A stretch of 64,000 nucleotides of DNA from Todiramphus chloris collaris (taxonomy: Eukaryota > Chordata > Aves > Coraciiformes > Alcedinidae): the NCBI GenBank assembly GCA_025345505.1, contig JANVCC010000030.1:14949065-15013064 (forward strand), in the 5' to 3' direction. Position 1 is the first letter of the stretch; each line of letters opens with the position of its first letter. A program made the position numbers and the translations under genes. This document shows, in pieces, positions 37,142-50,518 of this stretch. The notes under the pieces were generated by a model. It saw only the letters and a list, made by a program, of their open reading frames with translations. It was not told where the DNA came from and made no database searches.

Positions 37142-40100
37142 GCCTGGCCCTCCCTGCAATGAATTCTGTTATCAAGCTGATGATCTGCTGGTAATTTTGC
37201 TCCAGCTAGGTGCTGTAGACCTGCTCTCATGCATCCTGCTCTCTCTGTAGGCAGAAAGCTTCCCCCCAAATTACTCCACCTTCACTTGGTGTACCCACAG
37301 CTCCTGGCCACTCTCCAGCACATTGTCTGTTTTGGAAACTGAAAGCCTCTGCCCTAGTACCTAATTTCAGGAATTAGGCTCTGGAGACCAGTGAGGTTCC
37401 ATGGAAAGGTGCATCCAAGTGTATTTTGAGGAGGTTGCAATGCTGAGGCCATTCCTCCTTAAGACAGGGAGGTGATGTCCATGCTGCCCTGATGAGCACA
37501 GGCCTTATAGTTAATGCTGAGCAGCTTTTCCCTAAAAGCTCCCTCCTGACCCAATTATGCACGGGAAAAGGGCATGGCACATGATGTGGACCTTTAAAGC
37601 AGCTCCAGGGCACAGACTGCAAGCTGTGAAATGCAGATGTGTATTGCTGCACTAGTAACAGACACAGGACATATCTTTGTTGTGCTGTCTTCTCTGTTCC
37701 TCCTGTCACTCATTTACCTTCACCTTCTTCATCCATTCCTCCTCCTCTCATCTCTCCTTCATGAAGTTATACATGATATAGGGGCTTAGTTTGAAGAGGA
37801 CTCTATGCTGCAGGGCCAGGCTGAGAACTCATCAGCTCCTTTCATGCAGGACATTGAACTGTCAATCTAGCCTGTTTAGGCACGATAGAGGTGCAGAGAG
37901 ATGCTGTAATCACTGATTTCCCTGGTCTGACTTTGAGGTTTGGGGTCTGTGAAGAAAGAGCCAAGCATTCTTGTGTAGCTCCTACTGTACAGTCAATAGC
38001 AGTTAAGAAAAAAAAGTAAGAAATTAAACGGCTTTGTTGTTTCTCCTGATTCCTGGAAGGAGCTCTGTGTTGAGCACCTGAATGATTTACCAGTTTGGAG
38101 GAGGGGGATGGGGGCATTCATGTCCTTGGAAAGGAAAGCCAGGTCATCTCTGAGGGCATGGAGTGAAAAGGGAGGTGAATGATGCTGAAGGTAGAAAGCT
38201 GTGCCACCAGCCCTGAAGTCTGTAGTGTCACTTCCAGTGGCATGGAGGGAGTCTTTCAGGAAGGCTTTCTGCAGGAAGCAGGCAGAGACTTCTCTGATCC
38301 CAGAGGAAAGGCGTCCCTTATCTATAGGGATATCAAAGCTATTGGCTAAGCTGAAGGGTCTGGCTGATGTCATAAGAACATAAGAATTTGTTTAGGAGCT
38401 TCTGGGGTTTATCTTAGCTGGGATTGTGAGACTCCTTAAAGACATGTTTCCATTTCACAGCTACTAGTAACACAGGGAAGCAAATAAATATCCTTTTCAT
38501 ATATGAATCCACACCAAGAGTAAAGTTAAGGATGATGTGAGTTATGTCTTCTTGCATATCCCCTTCCTATAGACCTCTTTGCTTTAATTTACATTATTAT
38601 TTATTGCATCGTCCCACCTTGCCAGGGAGGTTAATGGAAGTTTAGCCACTGACTTCATGAACAGGACTTCAACCAATGTCTGTGATCAGTGATGAAATGA
38701 AATCCACAGCCTGAAATCATCCAGCGTATCTGATCAAACACAAACATCCTCTGTGCTGGAAAATAAGTGAGGGTTGGAGCCAGCTAGCCTGCTTCAGAGG
38801 TCTGTAATAGATTGATGAGCTGAGAACAAGCTGCCACCCTCCGCCCCCATCATCAGTGACTTTCCAGCCTGGGGAAGGGGACACTGAGGCTAGAGGTGAA
38901 GGATACACTTTCTAGTAAGTGTTATAGTGGGAGGTGAGAAATATGACCTCTCAGAGGAGGAGAAGGAAAAAAAGGCAGGCACTCTGCTCTGTTAAGCAGG
39001 GTACAGTTCAGACAGAGCAACTGCTAGACAGGCTTCTGGCATGGGGGTCAGGGCAGGAGCAGCCCTGTGCTTGCAGCACCTGTTATTGAATGCTACCCGC
39101 AGGTAGCGGGGCAGCACAGACCGTGCTTTCTGGCTGATACAGTCTTTTTCCAGTCACGGGTGAAGGTAAGAGGCCTGCGAGACAAGAGAGCAGATGAAAC
39201 AGCTGATGAGGTCTGCCCTCCGTGAGATGTAGTAACACCAGCAACAACACAGAAGGGCTCACATGCAAGCAGCTTTCTGGGGTTAAAGCTAAAAATAAAG
39301 TCTGACTTTGAGTTCCAGTATCACCATTCAGTGTTTTGGGTTTTTTTAATTGTGAAATTCATGTTATTTGCCCATTCCTTTCCCCCCACCATAGCATGCT
39401 AGCTCCAGAAGCATAGCAGAAGGTTCAGGCTTCAGAGTAACTGTGGTACTGAGTACTGAGCCTGTGGTTCAGCTGGGGAACAGTTATTCATGAAGCTGGA
39501 GCCAGTTAGCCACTTGCACTTCTCTGTCCCCATCTCAGTGTTCATTAAGATCAAAGTGAATTTTCTGAATAGCTAGTTCCCAGGTTAGCAAAGGGAAAGT
39601 TTGAAAAGGTGAAACCTGTGTTGCCTGAAAGTGAGGAAACCAGAAAGCTTTTTAAACTGATGATTTTGAGCACACGTTATTTGTGATGGTTCGATATACT
39701 ATTTTTTCTTTATAACTGGGGCAAACCATACTTCAGAGAGACTTTGTGATACCAGATATTTTATAAATGATGAGCTAATTCTATAGATTTTAAAACCAAC
39801 AGGGCTGAGACTCTGAGTTGAGCTGAGTGCTTAGTGAGTGAGAGATTTTTTAATTCGGTGACACTCGTGTGCCATGTGCTTAAGTAGTAGAGCACTGTGC
39901 TGGTGGACAGGCAGCTGGCAGGAGAAGCTGCTACCAAATGCAGACCCAGGGGGAGCCCACTAGACCTGCAACATGACCACCCTGCATTTCAGCCTGTCTT
40001 CTAAAATTCCTTCTATCAGTACACGCTGGAGATCCACAACTGTAAGGTCTCTTCACATCTACAGAGTGAGAAGGAGGCATGCAAGGGACAGAACCGCATC

Positions 40101-43100
40101 TGCCACCTTTACACTGAAACACACAAACCTCCTCTGCTCATTCCTTCAGCAGGAAGCAATGTAGGACAGTGTGGCTTTACTTCCACGGTGCTAAATTAAC
40201 TCCATGGTCTGGCTATACCTAGGGCAAAATTTCTGGAAGGTGTCTGAAGCTTCTGTACAAGCGTCTGATTGGACTGTGGTATGGTGGGAACCAGGCACCT
40301 TTCCCACTCCCTCGGACCCATCTTTGGAAGCACATCCCAGTGAGATGAAAAAAGCATCATGGCTGAAGCCCAACTTTTAGAAAGAGGCATGGAAGCACTG
40401 CTGGCTCTACTAAAGCGCTGTCCCATCAGCTCCTTCTCAAGGAAATGCAGATGAGATTTATTTTAAAGACAAATCTAATTTAAAAAAAAGACATAAAGGA
40501 AGTGGTTGAGGACATATTTTGCTGTGCACTAATGAACTGTAAAGGGAAGAGAGCCCAAATTTTTCAGGTGTTTTGAAAGTAGTCCTACAAAAGAACTTCA
40601 TAGAAGTCTCTTTGATTTCTAGGTTGCTTCCTATGTGTTGGTGCTAAACCAGAAGCTCCCTGAGCTGAGGATCTTTCTATCACACACTACTTTCTAACCA
40701 CTGACAGTGGGTAAAAATATTCATGTTTCAGTCCAGTATGTTTATGCACGTTTCACACTGGAGGGTTTTTTCCATTCCCCTCGGGTTGGGCAGGCCATGA
40801 TTATCACTCTAATAGAGTTAATTAAGAGCCTTGAGGCTCTGACGTTTTGTTTTCTTTGGTACCAGACCTAAGGCTTGGGCCTCTGAGCTACCTGCTCTGC
40901 CCCAACCCTTTCCCTGAAAGAATAGCCAGGCAAAATCCAGCAACTGGCTCTTCAGGAGCCGTGTGCACCCTGCTGCTTTAGTGTGTGTTAGTAGAGCAGA
41001 TGTAGATGTCTCCTCCACAGCACATAACCAAGCTCCATTAGCTGTAGGAAGGTCCCTGGAAAGAAACAATGTGTGCTGATCTTTACCTATGAATTGAACA
41101 ATAGCTCAAACAAATAAAAATAACCCTAGGACATGAATCAGCAAGACAAGGCATAACCCCAAGAAGTTGAGTTCCAGGATGGGTTTGATGCTCAGGATGC
41201 CAGCAGAGCAGCAGTCTGCTCAAGGAGCAGGTGAAGGCCATCAAGTTGGGGCTGTAATTGTTTATTCTTAGCACATGGCAGAGCCTTTCCCCCAAAGTGA
41301 TATTTCCCCCTTGCCACAGCATCCCTCAGCTTTGTGGGAATCTCTGAGATCAGGTAAGGACTCTTTCTTTTTTTTTGTAATAAATACAGCAGCATAGGGT
41401 CACTCCCACATGTGGAATAAAATTATAAAGGACTTTTATGTGGGAATCTTGCTGTCCTCTGGAGAGTTATAAAGATCAAAGACTTAAAACAGTGGCTAAT
41501 TGCAGGTAAGGTTACTACTGTGAAACAATTAACCCGTGTGCGTGCGTGTGAAAACAGACAGGGTGCATTACTAGGACGCTGAAGTGTCTGCTATAAAACT
41601 GCCGTCAGTTTTAGGGGGAATTTAACTATTGCCTTGCTGAGTTATGATTTTTCTAAGTGACTAGTCTGAGTCCCCAAAACCTTAGTAACTCACTGGCTTC
41701 TGTCCCTTCCCTGACTTAGAACTATGAGACCAAAGAACATTCACAGGACTTAAATGATGGGGAGAAATGAGGACAAACTAACATGGCATCCCAGAGAAGA
41801 AAACGTTTTTCAGTTCGTGAGAGCTGTTAATGTAGCAAAGGGATAAAAAGAGATTTGAAAGATAAAATTTCAGGGTCTTGAAGCCTTTGTCTCAAATCTT
41901 TACAGGGCCATTCAGCAACTTGAAGGATGAGAGTAAATTACTGCTATGATTTGAAACTGTCAAACCTACAAAACCAGGATGAGAATAGTTTTCAGTAAAG
42001 CTGCAGGCCCCCAAGGAGGTTTATAAGCTGGATGGTCAACCCTGGTTTGTTTACTGGTGCTATGGAAACTATGATGAACTGTAGAAAAAAAATGTCATTA
42101 AGAGTAGTGAAGAGGGGCTTCAAAGGGAGGGAGCTGAGATGGTAATTGAACAAAAAAAAACAGCCTTGGAAATTCATGCTCGAGAAATGTGAGTCTGGAA
42201 AGGACACGAGCAGAGCTGAACAGGCACAGCCCTTGGATCCAGGGTACTCAATGTTCAGGAGACAAGGCCTAGGGCTGTCTCTGTAGTGAGCTCTGTCTGG
42301 TCAGAACAGACCAAACATGAGCAATAACAGGTAGAAACCAAGACCTGATGTTTTCACAAGGGTAATGGCCCTGATCTTGGGTCTTTCCATCTCAGATAGA
42401 GGAGAGGCTGAAAAACCCAGGGAGAAGGGATGAGGGCTTGGAGGACAGGGAGCAGTTCCACGTCAAATAAGAGTTAGTGAGATAGTAAAGATGATAGTCA
42501 AGAAATGATGAAATAGCAAATAACACGTAAAGTACAATGATTTTTCCCTTTGATTTTCCTTTATATGTTATAGATGTTTAGTGAAGAGGTGAATAACAAG
42601 CAGGGTTTCAATAAGCTTGAAAGTAAAGTCTATTAGCTCATTAGGTGGTTGATTGGTGATTTTGTTTGTTGGGCTTTTTTGCTGGTATCAGGAACAGGAA
42701 GAAAAACCTTGTATCCTTATTCCATCCTCAGCTTTTCCAGCTCTGCTTCACATCTTTATGTGAGGCAAGACACCTGTCCTCTGAGCTTTGAAATATGGCT
42801 GTGGCTGCTACTTAACCCCTCTTTTCACAACGGGTATCTCCTCTCTCCCCTGCACCAATGGCCTAATTGCACTGTGTGTTGACACAGGGTGGAAAGAAGA
42901 AAGTCTTTAGTTAAGCAATTAGCTGCTGCCATTGCAGGCCCTGCCACAAGATAATTGAGTGCCATTAAGTAATGTTTGGTTCTGAAATTTAGCAATTATC
43001 GCAGTAATTGTAAGGCCCTTCCTTGAATTCTAACCCATTTTTACTGAGATGTTGAGTGTTTCTGCTGGAGTGACTGGGTGCGAAACAGGGGGGGAAAAGA

Positions 43101-43451
43101 AGCGGGGAGGAGGAAAGAACTGCACTCCCTTGGAGAGCCTGCCAAGAGCTCAAATTTGGGGGTGGTTTTTGTGTTGCGAGCACCTGATACTGAGCTGGCT
43201 TCACCCTGCTCTTGCCAAGACCTCTCATCCTGAGCAGGAGAAGCTTCCCCTTCCTAAGGCTAAAGCAGAGGTGGGCTGGTGGAGCACACTCTGCCTGGGC
43301 TAGCACTTGACCTTGCCAGGTCTCTACCTCATCTCAAATGTGCAAGTCACTCTTACATATCACCAAGGTGGTTTCTGGTCGAGAAGGTTTGCAGTCCAAG
43401 CTTCTCCTTCCTCTAGGAGCAATCATCTGAGCTTCAAGGGGATGGGGTTGG

Positions 43452-43467
43452 CCACTAGAGGGTAGCA
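43452..43467 (+). promoter_or_regulatory. CTCF-like binding motif
   Basis: 'ccactagagggtagca' agrees with the CTCF core CCASYAGRKGGCRS at all but one informative position (T where C is preferred after GGG). Upstream 'tgg' also fits. If bound, it would be a plus-orientation site. Confidence 0.45.
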
Positions 43468-46149
43468 CAATTAAAAGCATAAGGAAGGTTTATTTCTTGA
43501 AGTCAGACTGTCTGTGCTGGGAGATGCACAACAGAGATGGCCAGACCCCTGCAGATACTGTAGATACACAGTGCCTCCAGGCCACCTGCTGCCCGGTGGA
43601 AGGGTCAGTGTAGGAGCAAAGCAAGCTCATGGCAAGGAGAGGACTTACAATGGTGAAGCAGGAGTGTATGTCTGCAGAAGCTGAACAGGGCTCCTAGTAC
43701 TGTTCCTGCTCTTCTTGGCCACCATCCTCCTTACTCCCTCCTCACCCGAGTTTGAGGTCCCAGAGGAGCCTTTTGGCATGTGTCTGTTGTTGACTTAATG
43801 TAATTTCCTGAGCTCTGAATCTGAACCCAAGCTCAGAGTTGGGATACCACCAGGCCAGATGGGCAAAATCAAAGTCTTTCTCTGCTTGGGATTTTTTTTT
43901 CGTTAACACATCTATAAAAGATTTCTTGGGTCAAAAATACTAAGGTATGTACAATTCTTCTCTTGGCCTCTGCTGGCATGTACAGCGTGCCGTGCACACT
44001 AGTAGATGAGAATGTGCCCAATTCTTAAAATCACCCTATTGTATAAATGGAGAGAAATGAGTTCTGGGTCACACAAGAAGCAAGGCTTTAATTTTAAAGC
44101 GTGCCTCTGGAGCCAAAGGTCAGAGTGGAGCTATCCTCCCTTGAACAAAATCCCCACCACGACACTGTATTAACATGATACTTAAAAATGCAGCTGCGCT
44201 CTCGGGTTAAAGTCCTGGCTCTGCCGAGAGCACACTCCGGCAGGATCAGTTTCAAGGATGGAGAAATGTGGTGTCTGACGCACACTAAAATGTCTGTCTC
44301 CTGATCCGCTCTGCAGTAACGCATCAAGCATGTCTTGAAACATGGATTTTGCCAGTTGCCAGCACGTGCCAGGGACAAGGGGTTAGTTATGTTAATATAG
44401 TTAATTGGTGGTATGGAGAAGTCTGTGGAGGAGAAGGCAAATGCTTTCCTTACAGTCGTGTGGCTCATTAGAGGCATTGCATAGCACTGGCAGGATGAAA
44501 GAGCTTTTTTTTTCTTCAAGGGTATTCGTAGCATGCTAAGAAGCCCCATTGCTTCATGGGGGTCATGATGATGTTTCCTTGCTGTGTTTTGGGCAGCATC
44601 GAGACGTGAGCAGGTGCCCTGCAAAAGCACGGTGCAGTATTATGACACTGCTGTGAAAGAATCTGAGTGACTCAAGGTAAAAATTTCTCATTGTGTAGAA
44701 AAGGGCCAACTTGAAACTGATCCTCACTAGTTGCAGAACATCATCGCCACTCTGGTGGCAAGATATAACAGCACAGATTGTTTGTTTAACAGTGAATATG
44801 CTCTTGTAACAAGCTGTGGCCTTTCTGAGGTCTCTGCCCATTTTAAGACAAAAGATTTATTCACCAGATTGCAACCTATCAAGTTAGTGCATCTTCAGAA
44901 GTCGTTGCTGGTCAGCTGACACCAAGGACAGCTTAATCTGGTTTTCCCACATTGCCCTAATTGTGAAGTGACTCCCTGCCTGCTCTTGCACACAAATTTA
45001 CCTCCAGGAATCCTTGCAATATTTCATACTTTGGATGGGTTTTATACCATTTCCCATCTCAGATACATGGTCTCCTGGGAGCAGGAGGGGAGGCCATGTA
45101 TGTTTCCCACCCTGTTTTTACAAGCTGCTAGGTGATCTGGGGCTCTTGAGTTTGTGCTTTGGAGAGGAAGGTGTGCATCTGTGCCAGGTTATATTCGTGT
45201 CTACAGTGAGGATAACTGCCTTCAGGAAGAAAGGTGTCCTTCCTAGACACATGGGCAAGGAGGCAACGGCCCTTGAATGTGAAAACTCCTTGGGACATGG
45301 CAAGCACATTCATCTTGTGTCTTCCTTGGTAGCCTTCAGGTCTCCTGTGCCTCCTGCTGTGTTGCTCTGAGCTAGTGCTATATGGGCAAGACTGCCCTCC
45401 TGCAAGACCAGGAGGCTCTGGAGTGCTTCGCTGAAAGAAATGACCGTTCACCAGCTGGCAGCATGGGTATGAACCTCTCCCCTGGGGAATGCAAAACATG
45501 AGCAAGTACAGTAGTGTGCTGAGTTCTGCGTGGTGGCTTTTTCCTTGTTGCCTTAGGGAACAAACAAGTCTCATTAGCCCTCGGGTGGCCTGGTCTGGGC
45601 TCTGTGTTCAGAGTGGCACCCTGCTTCCCTGGCCTGACCCTGACCCTGGACTACAGCAAGAGGAAGATGACCGGGAGGGGGGAGAGCATGGGGGCTATTT
45701 TTGCTCCCGTATCGCTATCTAGTTAGACTCCAAGATGTTGTCCTTCACTACTGTCTGCCGTCTCGCTTGCTCAGTGGCTCTCAAGTGTTGACCATTGACA
45801 GGCTGTGAGCAGATGGACTGGCAAGAAGAGATAAATTTGACCCAAGAAGATGTCATTTGAGGAACAGCTGAGGCTAGTGTTTCACCAGATGTCCCAGCTT
45901 TAACCCATTAGCAACTTCAAGGAACTCAGCTTAAACACACTCTGTTACCACACAGGCAGAGCACAAAGGCTATTGTTAAAAAGCGTGCAACATGCAGATA
46001 TTTCAGGATTTTCCACGGGGGCTGTCATGAGCTCAAGCCCCATAGAGGAGTGAAGTAATGATGTGTACCGTGGTTACGTAGGTGTCCTCTGCAAGCTTGG
46101 CTCAAACAACTGGAGTTGGTAAAAACGTTACCGATTCAGTGCAAAGTGA

Positions 46150-46175
46150 ATCTGCTGGTGCATGAACCAGCAGAT
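46150..46175. repeat. Hairpin with perfect 10-bp stem and 6-base loop
   Basis: atctgctggt (46150-46159) pairs exactly with accagcagat (46166-46175) around the loop gcatga. The stem is too short for a miRNA precursor by itself, and no extension of pairing is seen beyond the arms. Confidence 0.85.
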
Positions 46176-48277
46176 ACTGTGTTATGACTATACTGACAAA
46201 TGCTCTCAAAGGCATCCGCGTGGTTTGGGTAGCTGGTTTTCCCCTCAGCAACCCTGTCTGTATTGAGTGTCCCAAGAGACATTGCTGTTTCTACTGCCAG
46301 ATTAAGTGTGTATGCATGTGCTTGGTGGCAGTGTACCTCAGGCTGTGATGATGTGGGCTGGTGCCTAGAAGATGCCTAGAAAATACTGCAGAGTGGTGAA
46401 TGAGCCCACATGAGTGGGTGGATATGCACACACAGTCACCGAGTGAGAAAGTTATGTATAGCTGTGGACGACACTTTCCAGCATCCTCAGCTAAGTGCAA
46501 GTGCAGCACCAGAGCAGCACTGAGAGTTTCTGTAGCTCTGTGTGTGTGGCCCTCCAGGGAGGATTGTCACTTGGCATTTAGATGGGTTTAATGAACAACA
46601 TTCAAACTGAGAAAATGCAGTTGTGGCTGTAAGGTCAACCCTTCTTGTAGAGGTGAGGGATTTATGGGTATCTGAGCCAGTGAGATGAGCTAGCTGCAGC
46701 CTGATCATGGGAGTATCTCCCACTGACAGTACCTTCTGCTGATGGTTTATGCTGCTGTTTCTTGGGGGCAACTTGACCACTGGTTTTGTTGGGGTAGCAG
46801 CCTCTGCCCTGGGACAGTGTCTGGAGTGGTGGGGACACAGGTCTGTGTGTTATTTGCCCATGCACCCCTTCTTGCTGTTCGTGTTGTGATGAGCCAGGCA
46901 TCTTGGGGCTGTTTCCTACGTGAAGTCTGAAGAACAAGTTTACGGCGTCTCATGTTAAACCTCAACTTGTCACCTTTTGCTCCGTTGAATCCACCAACAT
47001 ACCTGCCTCCCAACTGGCATAGCCAGAATGCCCAGGGGAAACTGAGCACATTCCCATTAGCTGGTGTTTGTTCATGGATGTTTCTTACCCCAGGCAAATT
47101 GAGTCTAATCAAATTGCCCTGTTCAAATTAATTGCCTTGTTCAAGGCTTGATCTGGGAGATGGAAGAACAACTCCTTTCCTTTTATCTGGGAGAGTGTGA
47201 GGGAATGTTTGGGACTATGTATGTCTGCTTCAGATGCACCACTTGTCTTGCTAGGCCTCTACTGGGTGATTTTGAAGAAGCCAAGGGTTAAAATGTGCCT
47301 ATGTCTTTCCTCTAAAGCCCTGGGATGGAGCATCCCTCTCAGCAGTGGTCTGCTTAGTTTTCTACCAAATTTTGTAAGGTATTTAGGGCTACATTTTCAA
47401 ACCAATGTCCCCAGATCCTTATAAATCTGTTCTATTTCCATTAAGGGGATGCTATATGTTTCTTGACCTGTTCCTACTCAGGATAATGTTAACACTGAAG
47501 CCAGAGGCCAAAGTTTACCAACAAGGTCTTTCCCCTGCAGCCACTTTAATCTGTGTAGGTCTACAAATTGTTTAGGGAAACGACTCCTGGTGGCTTCCTG
47601 CTGATCATGAAGCTAAGAGCTCACTACTACAGGGATTGCACTGCAGACAAGTTTTCCACTTAAGCAGGGCTCCAAATACTTGACTACGAATGCCAGCATT
47701 TACACAAGCTGCCCAGCTGCTTTCAGATGTGTGTGCTGTTTACATGCAGACTTCAGCTGGTTGCTACAGTAGGATTTAGCCGGGGTCTGTTGGGGAAAAG
47801 CTTCCCTCTGCTGCAGAGATAAGGCAGCATCCACATAGCTAGTAGAACAAGCTGGCTGGTTTTATTACCCTAAGCTGCCTTCTGGACAAGAAAAGCCACA
47901 AAAGCTGTCCCAGAAAGGAAGAGGAGTTAGTGGTGTTAATCTACACAAGAGATGCTGGCACTCCCAGTGCTGGGGTATTTGATGTTTCTACCTTCCCTGA
48001 AGTGACAGCTCTGTTGTGTCTAGGGAGGGCAAATAAAAACTGAAGTACAGAAAACAAACAAACAAATCTCTTTCTGCCCTAGCAATTATGATTTTGGCCA
48101 TAAAATGGCCTCTTCTCTGATTAGATCATCACCTCCTCCCTCCTCTCCCTGTCCCTTTGTGTGCCAGGGTGTGAAGACACAATAATGAGGACAGGCTTTA
48201 TTGGAAGTAATGTTCATCTGGGAAAAAACAGAAGCTATTCTATGCACTGGGTGGGAGAATCCAGCACCACTGTGATT

Positions 48278-48447
48278 TGACCTTCCCAGGCTGTCCAAAT
48301 GTGAGTGGGTGTTTTAAATATCAACATTTTAATGGCATTTACTACAATATTTTGTTCAAGAAGGATTTTTCTATTCCTCCCTTTCCCCTCCCATCTCCCC
48401 AGAGTGCTGGTAAGTTCATCCCAGAAAAAAAGTGAGACTGGAAGATG
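48278..48447 (+). repeat. Duplicated 170-bp segment, copy A
   Basis: Starts 'tgaccttcccagg' and ends 'gagactggaagatg'. It matches copy B (50519-50687) with three substitutions and one A-run indel. Flanks on both sides are unrelated to those of copy B. It holds splice-like motifs: 'cttcccag' before an 11-base segment and gtgagt (48301-48306), then a pyrimidine tract ending ccccag at 48402, a 7-base segment and gtaagt (48410-48415). Not recognised as a known repeat family. Confidence 0.95.
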
Positions 48448-50518
48448 TGTGTCTCTTGGGGGTTTTTGATAACTGATAAGAATTGTGGAAAGTCCCATAG
48501 GTGAGCATATTCCTTCATTACTCACCAAGACTTGGTGATAATGTTTCTTCAGGATCTGCTGCTCTCTGAATCTGTTTTCATGCAGTTTGATTGTTATGAC
48601 ATGCACAGTAGCTGAAATTTTAAATACACTGAACTGGGGCCAACGTCCTCTGAATGGCCACTGATCAGGAATTCTGTGATTTCTGAGATAACCTGAAGTG
48701 GATGGTTCACCCCAGCCTTTCCAGGGGAGCTGAGTATTCATGAGTGCTCTGGAATGGAGCATGCCACGCTCTTAGGTTAGTAGTTTTAATGAGATCTGTG
48801 GGGCAGTTCTGCTCTGCAGTCTCATTTTTTTCTGCCTAGGAATTGTTAATGGGGAATTTTCTTTGCAGAGGAAGTGAATTTTTTTGTCAGAATAAAAATT
48901 GCTGGAGTATATCAACTTCATTCTGGTTAACTTCATCACGCTATGTTTTCTAATTAGAAAAAGAAGAATATATAGGAAATGTTACATTTAGGAAAGCTGG
49001 TCTTGATAAGTGTAATTTTGGTAGTTTGCTGACTTATTTCTGATCTGAGATGCAAATTTTGGGGCTTAAAATGTATGAGAAAATGTGGATTTATTTTGTT
49101 GGGTATCTTTCATTATTTGTTTTGTGTGGGTTTTTTTAAATCAAGTGCAAAGTAAGAGAATAAGATGCCTTCCCTCGTTGTACTAGATGAAAGCCCTACC
49201 CTTTCAGTGTTTTAAATGTATAGCCCATGCTAAGCTGTAGAGTAGTGTTTTCCTCTTGATGGGTAGTGGATGTGAGAAGTCACTGGTGCTACCATTAAGG
49301 CCAGACCATGCAAGAGCAGAACAATATTAACCCCTTTGTGGCCAGTGACATCACGTGTCTTAAGGCACCTCACCTGCCCTTCAGGCCATGTTCTCCTTCA
49401 ACCTACATTACATGGATGCAAACACACGTGTGAGCTGTGGCTTCAGGTAACCTTCTGGGAGCAGTGGGGAGAGAAATTAGTGCTCCATGCTGTCCCTTAG
49501 GGTGCACCATCCTGCAGTGCCAAAGGCACAGGCGTGTTTTGTCTGACCTGCATCACTTACCTCCTGCCTCCTTGCAGCAATACCTGGTGATGAGAGAATT
49601 GTCCTTGGGAAGGCCTCCAAGTTCCAGGGCTGGTGTGAGGTTGGTGGTCTTCTGAGTTCAAGCCATCCCTGAGCTGTGTGAACATGTGCTTACTCTCCCA
49701 TACCTTACAGGGAGCACACCATGTTTGGCCTGGCCTCGGGGGCAGCCCGCGCCAGGAGTGACAGGTGATTTCCAGAGCAGACCTTATGGGAGATGCAGCC
49801 CAGGGAATCACTGGGTTCACCTCTGGGACGGCTCTTGGGGGTTCACTGCAGGCCAGGCGGGAGGAAGTCACCACTGCTGCCTGGCTTAGATCTTCCAAAA
49901 CCGCTGAAGGCAGAAAGGCGAACAAGCAGCAAACAGTAAAGGAAAGATTAATTGGCCGGCTGCCTGAAGGGCTGGTTGGGGTTGTATTTCTTGTTCTTAC
50001 CCTTGCAAATTTCTACAGGATTGTAAATCTTGAGCTGCTTCCCAAATGGGGAGACTTCAGGTGTTTTTCTAAATAAGCAAACCTGAGCATACTTAAGTTC
50101 TTTGACTCAACACCCAGGAATTCCCATTGGCTTTATTACATGCTGACAAGCGTGCTGGAGAAAGCAGGACGGATCAATGGCTGTGTTTGAAGTGGGCTAT
50201 AAATCACTCGTGACACCAGGCAGCAGATTGACTGACTAGTCTTGTTCCTCCTCCTCTCTCAGCACACCAGCGCTGACCCCGGCTTGCCACCGAGATGTCG
50301 GGAAGGGCTGGCTGTGATTAATGCTGCAAATGAAACCCTGGCCCAGTCAGCAGCAGGCAAGCTTGAGCCAAAGGTCTCCAGAGGGAAAGGTGGGAGGACA
50401 GCAGCATGAGTTGGATGAGGAGTAAATGTAAATTAGTTAAATCCTCCCCAGTTCCCAACACCATTGCCCCATGTTCTATCTACACTTTCCTTGGTGACCT
50501 TGTGAAATCCTTGCGAGC
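48448..50518. other. Unique DNA between the two duplicated segments
   Basis: About 2.07 kb separating copies A and B. No gene is recognised. The part from about 48.8 to 49.2 kb is AT-rich. The part from about 50085 to 50400 is sequence-complex, with homeodomain-like 'gattaatg' and no simple repeats, and is a candidate conserved element. Confidence 0.5.

Larger units (their letters stand above)
34257..48277. other. Unique non-coding DNA, no gene recognised
   Basis: The longest block without a recognised interspersed repeat. Scattered frames up to 178 codons occur on both strands, with no motif and no consistent splice structure. Point features are a 15-bp AP-1/E-box palindrome (37127-37141), a G-rich purine stretch (about 43088-43113), a CTCF-like site (43452-43467) and a 10-bp-stem hairpin (46150-46175). 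It is GC-richer and more sequence-complex than the 5-8 kb and 11-12 kb parts. Regulatory or lincRNA sequence cannot be excluded by eye. Confidence 0.5.

Noticed and set aside
38370..38386. 'cataagaacataagaat', resembling the reverse of an ancient CR1/L3 terminus
   Set aside because: Only the terminal word matches; the adjoining sequence does not continue as the element, so chance is likely.
44094..44630. 178-codon minus-strand open frame
   Set aside because: No recognisable motif or family resemblance, with no splice or promoter support.
48235..48762. 175-codon minus-strand open frame overlapping duplicated copy A
   Set aside because: The matching part of copy B does not support an equivalent frame of similar length, and no motif is present.
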